Shown here: piece by piece, positions 41,517-53,800 of the stretch
How the letters are laid out: every line of letters begins with the position of its first letter
Numbering within the stretch: position 1 is the first letter of the stretch
Source: Narthecium ossifragum
Lineage: Eukaryota > Streptophyta > Magnoliopsida > Dioscoreales > Nartheciaceae
Direction of reading: 5' to 3'
NCBI GenBank assembly: GCA_963920575.1
Contig: OY986968.1
Location: 24,992,129 to 25,056,128, forward strand
DNA length: 64,000 nucleotides
Notes under the pieces: model-generated
What the model saw: only the letters and a program-made list of their open reading frames with translations
What the model was told of the DNA's origin: nothing
Database searches by the model: none
Position numbers and translations under genes: made by a program

Positions 41517-44115
41517 TGTCACACCCCGACCCAGAAAACCCATCCAAGCCGAGGCGTGAGGGGAAACCTACACTATTCATCTCCAATTTGGCGCGATACA
41601 ATGCGGAATTATATAATTACTTAAACAATTTACAACCCAGAGGTAAACAGATATTCAATTCATATAACATCAGTTGTACTATTACAAGATCTTCCAATAA
41701 AAGAATATTATACAATAATCTCAAACGTCCTCGAATGTACATAATTTACAAAATCTGCCAAAAGTACAACAATCGTCCTCCATCAACCTCAAACACCTCT
41801 GGATGTAGTCGCGCCACCAAAGCTGATTCGCCGGCTCTACTGAAGAAGAACTGGCGCCTGCACCTGCAAACGCAGCCCGGGTAGGAGTGAGCGATAAGCT
41901 CAGTAGGGTTCTACTCTACGGCACACTGAAGGGAGGAAAACAACAACATAGTTGTCTTCCAGCTCAAGTCTAACGGATGCCACGGGTCCCACAATCATGT
42001 CGACTCCCCAAGGGATCCTACTCTTCTCAACCGACCACGCTGGGAAACTCAACCAACACGCTGGGAGGAAAGAACCGGAACTAGTAGGATCACCATTACC
42101 CAGCAGGAAACCACTGCCTGGGGACCATGTCAGGGACGTCGACACCTATCCTTAGAACTTAGCTTCAGAAGACAACCCGACCTCTAAACCTCAAACACCG
42201 ATCAGAGTCAACTAGCGTGCATCCTCAATCACACGAGATCCAGATCATACAATCACACCCTAATCCTGACTACCCAGCCGCGGTCCTAATGGCTAGATCC
42301 GAGCTACCCAAGAGCCTCGGATCGGCGACCAAACCCATCGCCCGCCTAACCTCAAATGCCTCTAATGCAATCAAGATGCATGCAATGCTCAGGCACAGAT
42401 AATAAGATATAAGCATGCAACAAGATGTCAATAATCATATAGGGCTAGGCATAGCTTACAGCTAGCCAAAAGGGTAAGCATAGCAAAGGCCTCAAATACA
42501 GATAATCTATGCTAACCAAACAAAGATCTTAGCAAAGCATTACACGCAGATATACAATAGTCTTCAGTGCTCTCTTGCACCTGACAGACTAAGGTTCCAC
42601 AGTTACCCCGCAGGTAACTGGCCACATTTATACAATAGCCCTCGGCAATCGCCGGCAAGAGGCTAAGGTTCCACAATTCCTCATTAGCTAGCACTCATGA
42701 CTAACTAATGGTTAGACAATCAAAGAAGCATTTAACTACTATCAAACATGTATTAAATGCGATCAAAACCATAGATTTGTCTAAAACGGGAAATACTCGA
42801 ATCGATCCTCAAACTCGAAAGAAATCCCTTGAAAACACTACAAAATCCATTTACAAACTTCCCAATACGTTTAAAGATCAATCACGATCGAAAAGCCATT
42901 TGAAAAAGACCAGAAAACACTGTTTAAGGGCCCACGGTCGATACGACGGTCGATCCCCCGATCGACCGTGAGGCCACGGTCGATGTCACGGTCGATGCCA
43001 TGGTCGACCGTGAGGCCATCACGAAGAAAACCAAAGGGCGACGGTCGATCCACTCATCGACCCTGGGGAGCCCAAAACCAAACAGCTCATGACGGTCGAT
43101 GCGACGGTCGATCCGACGATCGACCGTCAGGTAAATGGCGAAAAGAGAAGATCCCGCGGTCGATCTATCCATCGACCGTGGGAGTCCAAAATCCCGACAG
43201 AGCCCGACGGTCGATCCGACGGTCGACCGTCAGGCCCAGAAAGCGTAAAACAACACTTGACGGTCGATGCACCGATCGACCGTCGAGCCTTAGGCAGTTC
43301 ATCAGAACAGTGCCGGAAATCCAATTTCTTGGATTTCAAGGATCAAATCTAGTTGGAAATCATTGAAACTTTGCAAGCATGCTTAAAAGATGATGGGGAA
43401 TCCAATGATGCAAAGAAATCATATTTTTGACGGTTAAATCATCAATTTAGGTTAAAATGGCCGAAAACCGATAAACGGCGAGAATACGGAAAACCAGTCG
43501 TTAAAATACCGAAATCGCAACGTAGGAATACAGGAATGGGGTTACACTACACACACAAAGAGCTACAAAGTATTCTAACATGTATTTCTACAGCGAACAA
43601 GCATAAAACCTATCCTAGGAGAACCCGATCCAAGGATCGAGGTAGAAACACCTACTTGAAGAGATAGGGCAGCTCATCCACGCATCCCCCAAGTCCGATC
43701 GCCGGAAGCTGCTCCTCGGAAGCCGCTCCTCGGAAGCCACACCTCTGAGCCCTAGCTCAGCCGAAGGAGAGAGGGAGAAGAGAGAAAGAAAGGCCGGAGG
43801 AGAAGAAAAAGGAAAGGGTTAAATAGAAAGCTGGAATCTCTCCAAGCCGTCCGACTCGATCTCTCCCGATCGAGCTCCGATCCTTCGATCGGACGCGCCC
43901 TAAAGGTTCTAATCAAACACATACATCAATCAAAGGCCATGTGTGCAACGCGGGTGTGAAACTGACCACCAGGGAGCATATTTACCAAAATGCCACTGGG
44001 GTCAAAAACAGCGATGCGATCAACCGATCGCATCTCAAGGCCAACCGAGCCAAACCACAAACCCAGACCCTCGACCTAACGCGGTCGGACCAGGTTGGAG
44101 GTACAGGTCCTCACA
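41517..44115 (-). mobile_element. Solo LTR B1 inside the Gypsy 3' LTR
   Basis: Begins tgtcacaccccgaccc and ends acaggtcctcaca. An exact 5-bp duplication, ggtcc, lies at 41512-41516 and 44116-44120. After it the host LTR resumes with tcaca. About 2.6 kb with no internal region, so a solo LTR left by LTR-LTR recombination. Contains an array of acggtcgat/atcgaccgt palindromes at about 42930-43290. Orientation is inferred from its similarity to the Gypsy LTR ends. Confidence 0.92.
42930..43290. repeat. Palindromic acggtcgat/atcgaccgt array in solo LTR B1
   Basis: More than ten copies of cggtcgat or its reverse complement atcgaccg, arranged as many overlapping short stem-loops with spacers of variable length. 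Confidence 0.9.
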
Positions 44116-44228
44116 GGTCCTCACATCCTAAAACCCTTAAAAGAAATCTCGTCCTCGAGATTCGATCAAGGTAGGGCTCGGAAACGAAAACAACGCCTAG
44201 CAGGATACTACAAAGCGGTAAGAGTACC

Positions 44229-47150
44229 TGTCACGCCCCGACCCAGAAAACCCATCCAGGCCGGGACGTGAGGGTCCTAAACTCTAAATCAAACGGCGAA
44301 AGCCTCCCCTTATAAACATCAATTTTAAACCTGGTGCATGATTACAATATTCACAATTAATTTAAACTATCCTATCATCAGATCATAATACAATTTAACT
44401 TTTAAAAGATATAGTAATGATTCAAGTCATCTAGTACAGCAATCTCTGATCAATTTACATCAAATTGAAATACAAATATATATCTCCTTCAAATTACAAT
44501 TTATACATTTAAAGCTGTACATCAAATGAATAGAACAAACTGATGATATCCTCGATCTCACGCACCACCAAGGGGAGTGCCGACTCCAACACCGCAACAA
44601 CCTGAAAGAGAAGGGACTGCATCGACCTGCATCGCCGATGCAGCCCAGGTAGGAGTGAGCAACAAAGCTTGCTCAGTAGGGTTCTACTCTACGTCACTCA
44701 CAAAGGAAGGGAAACAACAACAGTGTTGTCCTCCAGCCTAAGTCTAAAGGATGCCACGGGTCCCATAACCCACCGATGTCCCAAGGGTTCCTGTCATGAA
44801 ACCTCTCTCCTGAACATGTTACCAGGAGGACCACGGAAACAGTAACATGCAGGCTCTAACCCTTACCCAGCAGGGATACCACTGCCTGGGGACCACGTCG
44901 GGAACTCCTCGGTTGCATCCTTAGCACTTGGCCTTGGAAGACAACACGACCTCTAAACCTCAAACAAAGATTCAAGCCGACTATCGCAATCCTCAATCAT
45001 CAGAGATTCAGATCGACAATCACACCCTAATCCTGACTACCCAGCCCCGGCCCTAGGGCTAGATCCGGGCTACCCGAGAACCCCGGATCAACGATCGAAA
45101 CCATCGTCTACCACCTAGCCTGATGCTTCTAATGCAAACAGATGCATGCAATGCTCAAGCACAGAGATACAGGAATAGCAGCATGCAACAATATGCCAAG
45201 ACAACATACACGGGCTAGGCGAAGCGTCAAGCTTGCCGGAGGGTAAACATGCATAAAGCAGATAAAGGTTAAACTACAATTATACAATATTATAACGGCG
45301 CCTACGGACCGTTAACAAGCAGTTTCTACAACGGGGGCACAACCCCCGCCACACAGATAATAATCAACTACATTTAAGACACACCCTCTGCCATTTAATT
45401 AGCTAAACATCCCAAGGGGCACAACCCCCTTGGTTCAACCACAAGCTAAATATACATATAAATAAGCACGACATGTGATTAATTGCTAATTAAACAAGGA
45501 TGATTTATACCTAATTAGACATGCCGAAAATCAAACAATTAATCATCTAAAAACAACCAATTAGAACATGCTAGCCATCGAAATCTCTAGGAATACCAAT
45601 CACATGAATCCCAAGAATCAAACATGATAAAACATCAAAAATCCGTTAAAAACACTATTCAAGGCTGGCGGTCGATCAACGGATCGACCGTGCAAAATCT
45701 AAGGTTGACGGTCGATCAACGGATCGACCGTGAAGGCTGATTTCGCTATTTTCGGGGCTCACGGTCGACCTTGGAGACCTCACGGTCGACCGTGGAGACC
45801 GCGACGGTTGATCCACGGATCATCCGTGGCACTATTCATCAGCAAATCTGCTCCGACACAGTTTCGTATAAAAATCACCAAAACTCGTAGAAAAATCGGA
45901 AAAATATGAAATCAATTGGGTTTGAAAGTAGACTCACAGATCTACAACTCTTATCTCTCATAAAAATCCAAGATCATGCATGTACAAGCCGGAAAACTCG
46001 CCGCAATCCGGCTGTTCTTCAAGAACAGCAGAAAACCGGAAATCCGAGATTTATCATGCTAAAATCCTACTTAAATCTTAACCAAAGTTCATGAAACTTA
46101 AATCAGAGACTAAATTAAGCAACATGCATTCAACAACATAATTTCATCACAATCTAACGGCTAGATTTATCTAAACCCATTAATTAACGCATGTAGGTAG
46201 AACACCTACCGGACTGCGCATTCCTCAGTTGATTCCCCGCGAGTTGATCACCAACAAGGTTCCAAACCACACCAGCAGTCTTCCTCTCGTTGCCACGAAT
46301 CCAACAAGCTTTCAAGCTCCCAAAAAGGTGGTCGGAGGAGGGAGAACGACGAAGAAGAAGGAGGAGGCTGATGGAGGAAAAACAGAGCAAGCTCTACTTG
46401 CGGGAAGAAGAAGCAGGGAAAGAGAAGAAGAGAAGAAAGAGGAGAAGGAGAAGAGAAAGGAGCAGGTCGTGGAAGGTGGGGAAAAAAGGGAAGAAGGAGA
46501 AGACCTCTCCTCTCCTGCTCTCCTGACAAGGGAGGACGAAGAAGCTCACCTGCCCTGCGCAGGTTCAACTGCCCTGCACAGTACCTGGATCGATCCAAGT
46601 AGGCTGTCGAGCGATCGATAGTTATCGAGCGATCGATAGCGGTTGAGCGATCGATAGCGGTCGAGCGATCGATAGCGGTCGAGCGATCGATAGCGGTCGA
46701 GCGATCGATAGCGGTCGAGCGATCGATAGCGGTCGAGCGATCGATAGTTATCGAGCGATCGATAGCGGTTGAGCGATCGATAGCCGTCGAGCGATCGATA
46801 GAGGTCGAGCGATCGATAGCGGTCGAGCGATCGATAGTTATCGAGCGATCGATAGCGGTGACCGCTCACGGGCCGCCAGCTGCCCAAAAGTAGGCTTCTG
46901 CGTGCCCGAGGCGGGATCTTCCGATCCGGGCCCACCTAGCCATTCTAAACAAACACTAACACAAACAAGGTCAGTGTGTGCAACGCGGGTGTGAAACTGA
47001 CCACCAGGGAGCATATTTACCAAAATGCCCCTGGGGTCAAAAACAGCGATGCGATCAACCGATCGCATCCCAGGGCCAACCGAGCCAAGCCACAAATCCA
47101 GACCCTCGACCTAACGCGGTCGGACCGGGTTGGAGGTACAGGTCCTCACA
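44229..47150 (-). mobile_element. Solo LTR B2 inside the Gypsy internal region
   Basis: Same family as B1 (tgtcacgccccgaccc start, acaggtcctcaca end; the terminal 170 bp are nearly identical to B1). Exact duplication gtacc at 44224-44228 and 47151-47155. 2.9 kb, with an 18-bp tandem array at 46608-46860 that B1 lacks. Confidence 0.92.
46608..46860. repeat. 18-bp tandem array (about 14 units) in solo LTR B2
   Basis: Unit cgagcgatcgatagcggt, with occasional variants (gtta, ggtt, ccgt, aggt). It contains the palindrome cgatcg. Any reading frame through it gives a periodic peptide, which is an artefact of the repeat. Confidence 0.95.
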
Positions 47151-47199
47151 GTACCTCTGGAGACGGGTGGTGCTACGGTCAGTGGAAGCGGGTGCTGAG

Positions 47200-47640
47200 A
47201 CAGGTACTCCTGATAGGACGGATGTACCTCGTCTGCGAAAGGGCGGTCAGGTAGGGCAAACACCTGTCCCCCACCATCCGCTCTGGCTCTGCCTCCGCTG
47301 CGGCCTTGCCCGGCTCCACCTCTCTGCCCCACGCCCAGCCCAGGCCTCTCCGCCTCGACCTCCCGACGGTGCCGCACCCTGCGAGCTCCGCCGCGGACAG
47401 TCCCTGCGGAAGTGCCCCGGCTGCTGGCAGTGGAAACACAGCGCTGGCCCACGCTCGGACTGCTGCCCTCGTCCTCCCTCCGAGGGAGTCTGCTGTGTGG
47501 GTCCCGCTGTTAGAATGAGCTGGTCGCCCTGAAACGCGGCGATCAGTCTCCTGATCTCCTCTCCAAGTGGTACCTGTCCAAAGTACATCCCTCCGACAGC
47601 CACTGTTCAAGGATTGGACTACCTCCGACGATCCTTAACA
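47200..47640 (-). pseudogene. Gypsy gag remnant with CCHC zinc knuckle
   Basis: The minus strand contains CFHCQQPGHFRRDC (C-X2-C-X4-H-X4-C, about 47397-47438) in a Gly/Arg-rich context, the C-terminal end of a Gypsy gag. Upstream gag is out of frame and the downstream pol is deleted. Confidence 0.8.
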
Positions 47641-47881
47641 CATGGTGGACATGACGATACCAACATGACACCACTTTCTCTGAGAGCTCCGGCATACCGT
47701 GCCGTCACCAGTACCAACAAAAGAAACACGAGTTCCACTCGTCACAAGCCGCAAAACAAAGCAGCACAACAGAAAGCGGAAGAAGAAACAATCACAGATG
47801 GATGTTCTAACCCTAGAACTACCCCAACCCATGCACGTCTCCGCAAAGACCCGATCCAACACCATGGAATCTACAACCTAT

Positions 47882-47893
47882 GCTCTGATACCA
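47882..47893 (-). other. Primer-binding site (tRNA-Met) of the Gypsy element
   Basis: The minus strand reads tggtatcagagc, complementary to the 3' end of plant initiator tRNA-Met, 3 bases from the LTR edge. Confidence 0.88.
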
Positions 47894-47896
47894 AGT

Positions 47897-48857
47897 TGTC
47901 GCGCCCCGACCCGCAGAACCCAGACCGGGCCGGGACACGAGGGGGAAGAACCTACAACTACTAGCGTCAACTGGCGGAAACAGTTGAGGCTAAACAGATC
48001 AGCTGGCGGAAACAACTGATCAGCACAGAGAAAGGGCGGAAGCAAGCTTAACAACAACAACAACATCTATTATAAAAACATATAATAGAGTACAGGGGTT
48101 CTAGAACAACAGTTCTACAAAAGGAGAGTACAAGGACAACTGTCCATAAAAGAACAACACCCACTGGGGTTTCCGCAAAGGCGCAAACGAAACCATCCTG
48201 ACCCTCAGACATAGTCAGGAGCCGGTGCGCTGCCACGGGACGACCGAGGGGGTAACACTGGGACAGAGCGGCCACCTGCACCTGCAACAAACACAGTCCA
48301 GGTAGGCATGAGCAACAGCTCAGCAGGGTCCCACTCTACAACCCCCACAAGCAAGGAAAAGCAACCGAACACACTCTGATGCCAAGTACCGAGGCTTGCC
48401 AAGGATCCCATAAACCCCGTCAATAACCCGAAGGATTCCTGTCCTAGGTGCGTATCTCCGATAACGCCACTGCTCAGGGGTGGCCCACTCCGATAAGATA
48501 AACCCTGACGCAGGGTGGACACGACGCAACTAGTAGGACACCCTTCTCAAAGTGGGATCTCCGCACTTAGCGGAACAACCGAGGTTAAGACTACCATCAC
48601 TCGGTACTCCAAGCAGCAGAGTCAACACAAAACCAACCTACCCTAGCATGCCTAATGCACAGGAAAACAGGGCAGGATAAATATGATAAAACTGTAAACA
48701 ACCAACACAGCAAAGGCACACCTTCAGCCCATTTATACTAAACACTCCCGAGGTCTGTGTGTGCACACCCAGTGTGAAACGACCCACGAGGTGTAATTTC
48801 CCAAATTACCCCTGATGGTCAACACGAGCCACAGGAATGGAGGGACGGGTCCTCACA
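47897..48857 (-). repeat. 5' LTR of the nested Gypsy element (internally deleted)
   Basis: 961 bp, near-identical to the ends of the left LTR. About 1.2 kb is missing at cactcccgagg/tctgtgtg, where both deletion edges share agg, as expected for illegitimate recombination. Confidence 0.9.
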
Positions 48858-48862
48858 CGCCC

Positions 48863-49764
48863 GATAGAGCAGAAGTTGTGGAGGCATCAGCGATCATCGC
48901 AGCAGGAGGTGGCGGAAATGCAGCATATGCTTTGGCATTGTCTAGACGAGGGGGCCGTTTGCGACACTGCTCTATCATGTGACCCTTCTCCTTACAGTAT
49001 CGACAGAACACATGTGAACTAGCAAGACCGCGCCTCTTCTGGCAATGGCTTGCAAGATGCCCCATCTCATGACAGTAATAGCACTCCACCTTGCTCATGT
49101 CGCGATCTTTTCCACGATGTGCACTGGCAAGGAGAGCAGCATCTGGAGACAAATCTTGAGAAGCAACAAATGATAGGCTCTTCAGGCGGGTCTCCTCAGC
49201 GAGCAGATCCACAAGGATCTTGTCAAGATCGTAGCATCCATCACGATTGAGGACAGAGGCACGGACATGCTCGAATTCCGGTCTCATTTTCATCAAAAAT
49301 TGACGAGAGCGAGATTGGCGACGAAGTTTGCGAACAGTTGCAACAGCTTCAAGAGGAATGTCGGTGTCAATGGTATCCATCTCATTCCAAATCAGCATCA
49401 TCACAGAGTAAAATTCCTGCACACTTTTGAAGCCTTGAGTTAAGGAGTTCAACTCTTGCTCGAGTTGGTATAACCGTGCCTGAGTACTCTGTTGAAAGAT
49501 AAGCTTCAAGTAATCCCACATATCTTTTGCAGTAGACAGAGGACTCAAGTTCACGGCAATGGATGGGTCAACAGATTCCATGATCCATGTCTTGATTTTG
49601 GCATTGGTCATCACCCAAGAAGTAGCAGACCCATCAGTTAGTTGCGGAGTAGTACCAGTGACATAGCTACATAGGCCTTGTCCTTCCAAGAAGTTTCGAA
49701 AATAAGAAGACCACAAGAAGTAGTTTTTCCCATCCAGTTTAACAGCCAGGCGATGAGCATCCAT
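48863..49764 (-). pseudogene. Copia gag polyprotein (5' part, cut by the nested Gypsy element)
   Basis: Minus strand from ATG 49764: MDAHRLAVKLDGKNYFLWSS (the usual Copia gag N-terminus), then TQARLYQLEQELNSLTQG and two zinc knuckles, CYYCHEMGHLASHC and CRYCKEKGHMIEQC. The open frame is unbroken up to the insertion point at 48862. A second knuckle of this type is less common in plant Copia gag. Confidence 0.92.
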
Positions 49765-49962
49765 GAAAGAGAAGGAGTAAGATAGCACCAGAGAGAGAGA
49801 GAGGAAGTGCTGGTAGGAGCACAAAAAAAAAAAAAAACAGAACAGAACAGACCACGCCGGAAAAAAACAAGACATGGATATCACCAGAGGAAGGAAGCAC
49901 CAAGGTATGCCGAATCTGGCAGAGGCGGACACAAGCTCGACGAACCGAGGAAGAAGATCAGG

Positions 49963-49974
49963 ACTCTGATACCA
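49963..49974 (-). other. Primer-binding site (tRNA-Met) of the Copia element
   Basis: The minus strand reads tggtatcagag directly next to the LTR. Confidence 0.85.
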
Positions 49975-50229
49975 TGTCAATAACAGAGATATAATGGAGA
50001 ACAAAGAAAGATAAGCTGGGAGGAAAACAGAGGAAGAAGACAAGTTGAGAGGAAAACCCCATCCTCCTCTTCGGGGGATCTGCACTCATATGTATATCAT
50101 ATACATCTCCTCAATTTGGAGTAATCTTTAAGGAAGTTACAATGAATCTTACTATATAATTACAATGAATCCTACTATATAATTGCTATACTAAATAAGG
50201 AAGGAGTTGATTGAGGAATCCTGTTAACA
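49975..50229 (-). repeat. 5' LTR of the Copia element
   Basis: Starts tgtcaataacag and ends cctgttaaca on the plus strand, followed by TSD caaac. The tRNA-Met primer site abuts its inner edge. Confidence 0.92.
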
Positions 50230-50234
50230 CAAAC

Positions 50235-50825
50235 AAGATTATCATATTCGAGCTCATATATTCACAAACCGAGCCATCTCAAAACGAGACTCGACCTGAC
50301 CTAAGTTAGGCGGACCAATCCACCCGCCCACTTGTTTGGGCGGCGAAGCCTATGGGCCCCACTTTGAGTCCAACTTCAAATAAGATTTCCCACACTTATC
50401 CTAATTTAAGAATTTACTTCTATAATTGAATCATAGTTAGGCTTTTAATTGAGTCCTATTTAGGCTTTAATTATGCTTTTCTGCTTTCCTAATTAGTTAT
50501 TTTCTATAATTAGAACTGTAGGAATCCTTTTAATAATTCTCATTTTAGGAGTCCTAATTTAAGTACGAGATATAAATAGAGGTGCCCTCCGGCTTGGCCG
50601 CGGATCAACTCTTGTTCCCTTTCCTCCGAGTAGGATCGCCAGCGTGGACCCACCTTCACTGTCAAGACCCGGGAACGTGAGCTTATCGGATTCGGGTTTC
50701 TTTTCGGATTGAGAGGTTTAGTAATCCCCTTCCCTTTCGGCGGCTTAGGGCTAAAGCTAAAACCCAACCTTCTTCTGCATCCCTCTCATATCCCACTTCT
50801 CCCCGGCGCCACCACCGCCGGCGAG
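50235..50825 (+). promoter_or_regulatory. Upstream region of the Crooked neck gene
   Basis: A TATA element (tataaata, 50571-50578) lies about 250 bp upstream of the ATG. The AT-rich, cctaatt/aggctttaatt-rich stretch at 50400-50560 has the look of an old LTR promoter, but no borders were found. An in-frame upstream ATG at 50709 would add 39 residues not expected for the family. Confidence 0.5.
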
Positions 50826-53800
50826 ATGACTTCGTCCTCCGGCCGCGACCCCGACCCCAACATAGGCTTCCTCACAAAGCGCGATACCGAGGTGAAGCTC
50901 CCCCGCCCAACTCGCGTCAAGAACAAGACCCCCGCCCCGATCCAGATCACCGCCGAGCAAATCCTCCGTGAGGCCCGAGAGCGCCAGGAACCTGAGATCC
51001 GCCCTCCTAAGCAGAAGATCACTGACCCCTCCGAGCTCGCCGACTACCGCCTCCGCCGTCGCAAGGAGTTCGAAGACCTCATCCGCCGCGTTCGATGGAA
51101 CACCTCCGTCTGGGTGAAGTACGCTCGTTGGGAGGAAGACCAGAAGGACTACCCTCGTGCTCGATCCGTATGGGAGCGTGCCCTCGAGGTCGACTACCGC
51201 AACCACACCCTATGGCTCAAGTACGCCGAGTTCGAGATGCGCAACCGCTTCGTGAACCACGCGCGCAATGTATGGGACCGCGCCGTCAGCCTCCTCCCCC
51301 GCGTAGACCAGCTCTGGTACAAGTACATCCACATGGAGGAGATGCTTTCTAATCCCGCCGCCGCTCGCCAGGTGTTTGAGCGATGGATGGATTGGCAACC
51401 CGACCTCCAGGCCTGGCTTTCCTACGTCAAGTTCGAGCTCCGGTATGGCGAGGTCCCCCGAGCCCGTGCCGTCTACGAGCGCCTCGTCAACTCGCACCCC
51501 CGGATCTCCGCTTGGATCCGCTTCTCAAAGTTTGAGATGAAGAATGGGGAGGTAGCCCGTGCGCGGGCTATCTACGAACAAGCTGTCGACCTCTTGTCCG
51601 ATGACGAGGAGGCCGAGACGCTCTTTGTGGCATTTGCTGAGTTCGAGGAACGGTGCAAGGAAACGGAGCGGGCGCGGTGCATCTACAAGTACGCGCTCGA
51701 CCACATACCCAAGGGCAGGGCGGAGGAGCTTTACAAGAAGTTTGTGGCCTTTGAGAAGCAGTATGGGGATAGGGAGGGCATCGAGGATGCCATTGTTGGA
51801 AAGAGAAGGTTTCAGTATGAAGAGGAGGTCAGGAAGAACCCACTCAACTATGATTCGTGGTTCGATTACATCAGGCTGGAGGAGAGCGTTGGAAACAAGA
51901 ATATGGTAAGGGAGGTCTATGAGAGGGCCATCGCCAATGTACCTCCGGCTGAGGAGAAGCGGTACTGGCAGCGGTATATCTATTTGTGGTAAGACGAAAG
52001 TTGCTATTTTGCCATCCTTTGGCATTCCTGTCTTTTCTCTTGTCCATTCCTATTAGCTGTTTTCTTAATTGATATCATGTTGAATGTAGGATTAACTATG
52101 CACTGTATGAAGAGCTTGACGCGGAAGACATGGAACGGACAAGGGAGGTTTACAGGTATGACTGTTAGACCATTGTAGAATCATGATAGCATCATAAGCT
52201 ACATGTGAACATACTATATCTTCAAATAGATTGATTTCAAACATCTCTATGAGCCCCTCTTCTGGTCTTTAAAGTTGATAACAATGAAGAAGTACCGGGA
52301 GACTCTTTTATGCAGATTTTCCATTCCCTAAACTGTCACACACGTGGTTGTTATGTGCGAGATACTAGAAATCTATGCATATCCTGTATTCAACCGTAAT
52401 TCATGTAAAACTTTCCAGACATGTGTTCTTATGTGTTACATACCAGAATTTTGGCATATCCTGTAGTCAGTGGCGGATTTAGAAATTTAACTAAGTGGGG
52501 GCTCAAAAAATTTTCAAACCTCACTCAAAATACGGATTTAGAAATTTAACTAAGTGGGATCTTTTTGTAGATACCACATTTGAACTTGATCTCTAACGGC
52601 AACATCATAGTCTTCAATTGGTTTTCATTTACTTGGGTCAGCAACTAATTCAGCACTATCAAATTCGACACGAGTTCTTTGTGCAAGGTTAGAGGTGCTA
52701 GAGGACTCCCCTATATGCTTTCGCTTGATAACATACTTGTCTATGATCCTATAATTATTGAAAAAAATTCACAATAATTTTAAAAAATTGCCTAATTTCT
52801 TAACCAAACATGAAACATAACATCCAAGTCTTTATCTACAAAAGCATAGCATCCAATTCACAAAAACATAGCATCCAATTCACAAAAAAAAAATGATCGA
52901 GGGTCGAGCTAAGGAGAACTCAGAAGAGAAGAGAAGAGGGAAGGTGTCGATCCGAACCTTCATGGATCACGTGGCCGACGGCGGGTTGGGCGTGGCCGTG
53001 TGGGGCGAGGTCGACGGCGTGGGGAGGGGCCGACGGACGTTGACTGGAAGGGCAGCGTCGGCAATGGGGGATGTTGCCGGTGACTGGAAGGGCAGCGTCG
53101 AAACCCGAAGGAGGAAGGGCGGCGTCGGCAATGGAGAGGGAACGAGGAGAAGGAGGCGGCATCGTCGGTATGAAGCTTGGAAGACATCGTGGGTGGGACG
53201 TGGGCCGTGGCCGACGGCGACGGACGACGGAGCCGGTAGAGGGGGCGTGCGGGCGTGGCCGACGGACGACGGAGCCGGACCAGCCGGTAGAGGAGGGGGC
53301 GTGTCCACGTGTGGGCGTGGCCGACGGAGCCGGTAGTCGGTAGAGGGGGGCGTGGCCAATGGGTGATGGCGTCGGGCCGTCGGCCGTCGGGGATGAGTGG
53401 ATCAGCGGATGAGAAGAGAGGGAGATGATAAAACAGAGAAGAGAGAGGGAGATGAGGCGGATGGGATGCCATCCCATCTCTCTCTCTCGGTTTAATTGCA
53501 CATAGATTTTAGGCGGGAGCTTTTGCCACATGCTGATTTTTTTTTTTTTTCAGCACGTAAATCCGCCACTGCCTGTAGTCATCCTTCAACAAAGCAGAAT
53601 TAATTTGTGTAAAATCTTGTTAGATCACCTTTTGAAGAAAAGAATTTGTACTTGACTAAGCCAACTCTTTTTCTTGGTGTGTGATGTCTTATATTGGAAT
53701 CAAGCTATTCTTGATGTTTCTAGCGGGACATATTCCTATCTAAACTTTTGGTTCATTGTGCTTGTTAGTTTGGGTTTTTCTTTCTTTGGTGTGATGTTGT

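Larger units (their letters stand above)
39365..48857 (-). mobile_element. Ty3/Gypsy-type element nested in the Copia element, with large internal deletion
   Basis: Target duplication cgccc is exact (39360-39364 and 48858-48862). Right LTR (5' for the minus-strand element) 47897-48857; left LTR 39365-41516 plus 44121-44125. Both begin tgtcgcgccc and end gtcctcaca on plus. A tRNA-Met primer-binding site (gctctgatacca, 47882-47893) abuts the right LTR. The internal region is only about 845 bp (44126-44228 and 47156-47896): a gag CCHC piece and a short pol end. It thus depends on other elements for movement. Two solo LTRs have inserted into it. Confidence 0.93.
38225..50229 (-). mobile_element. 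Ty1/Copia retrotransposon, interrupted by a nested Gypsy element
   Basis: The element lies on the minus strand. The 5' LTR is 49975-50229 (255 bp, tg...ca when read on plus). Next to it is a primer-binding site complementary to initiator tRNA-Met (49963-49974, ctctgatacca). The 3' LTR is 38225 to about 38390 and truncated. The 5-bp target duplication caaac is exact (38220-38224 and 50230-50234). gag lies at 48863-49764; protease and integrase parts at 38470-39364. Reverse transcriptase and RNase H are missing. The Gypsy insertion splits it at 39364/48858. It is not autonomous. Confidence 0.95.

Noticed and set aside
46608..46860. CRISPR-like array of short repeats
   Set aside because: Units are contiguous with no spacers, no cas genes, and the context is a plant LTR.
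46546..46935. Minus-strand open frame giving a periodic RYRSLD-type repeat protein
   Set aside because: It is only the translation of the 18-bp tandem array in solo LTR B2; all frames stay open because the unit length is a multiple of three.
48853..50085. 410-residue protein-coding gene
   Set aside because: This is Copia gag plus the upstream LTR and leader read in frame; the real gag start is 49764 and it is cut by a nested insertion.
50709..50825. Upstream in-frame ATG as the start of the Crooked neck protein
   Set aside because: It would add 39 residues ([12 protein letters not shown]...) not expected in the family; homologues begin near the ATG at 50826.
50757..52025. Minus-strand frames of 95-166 codons
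   Set aside because: Antisense shadows of the GC-rich first exon of the Crooked neck gene.
52893..53531. Frames of 130-203 codons inside the hAT element
   Set aside because: Translations of repeated ggccgacgg-type sequence open in several frames on both strands; no transposase motifs.
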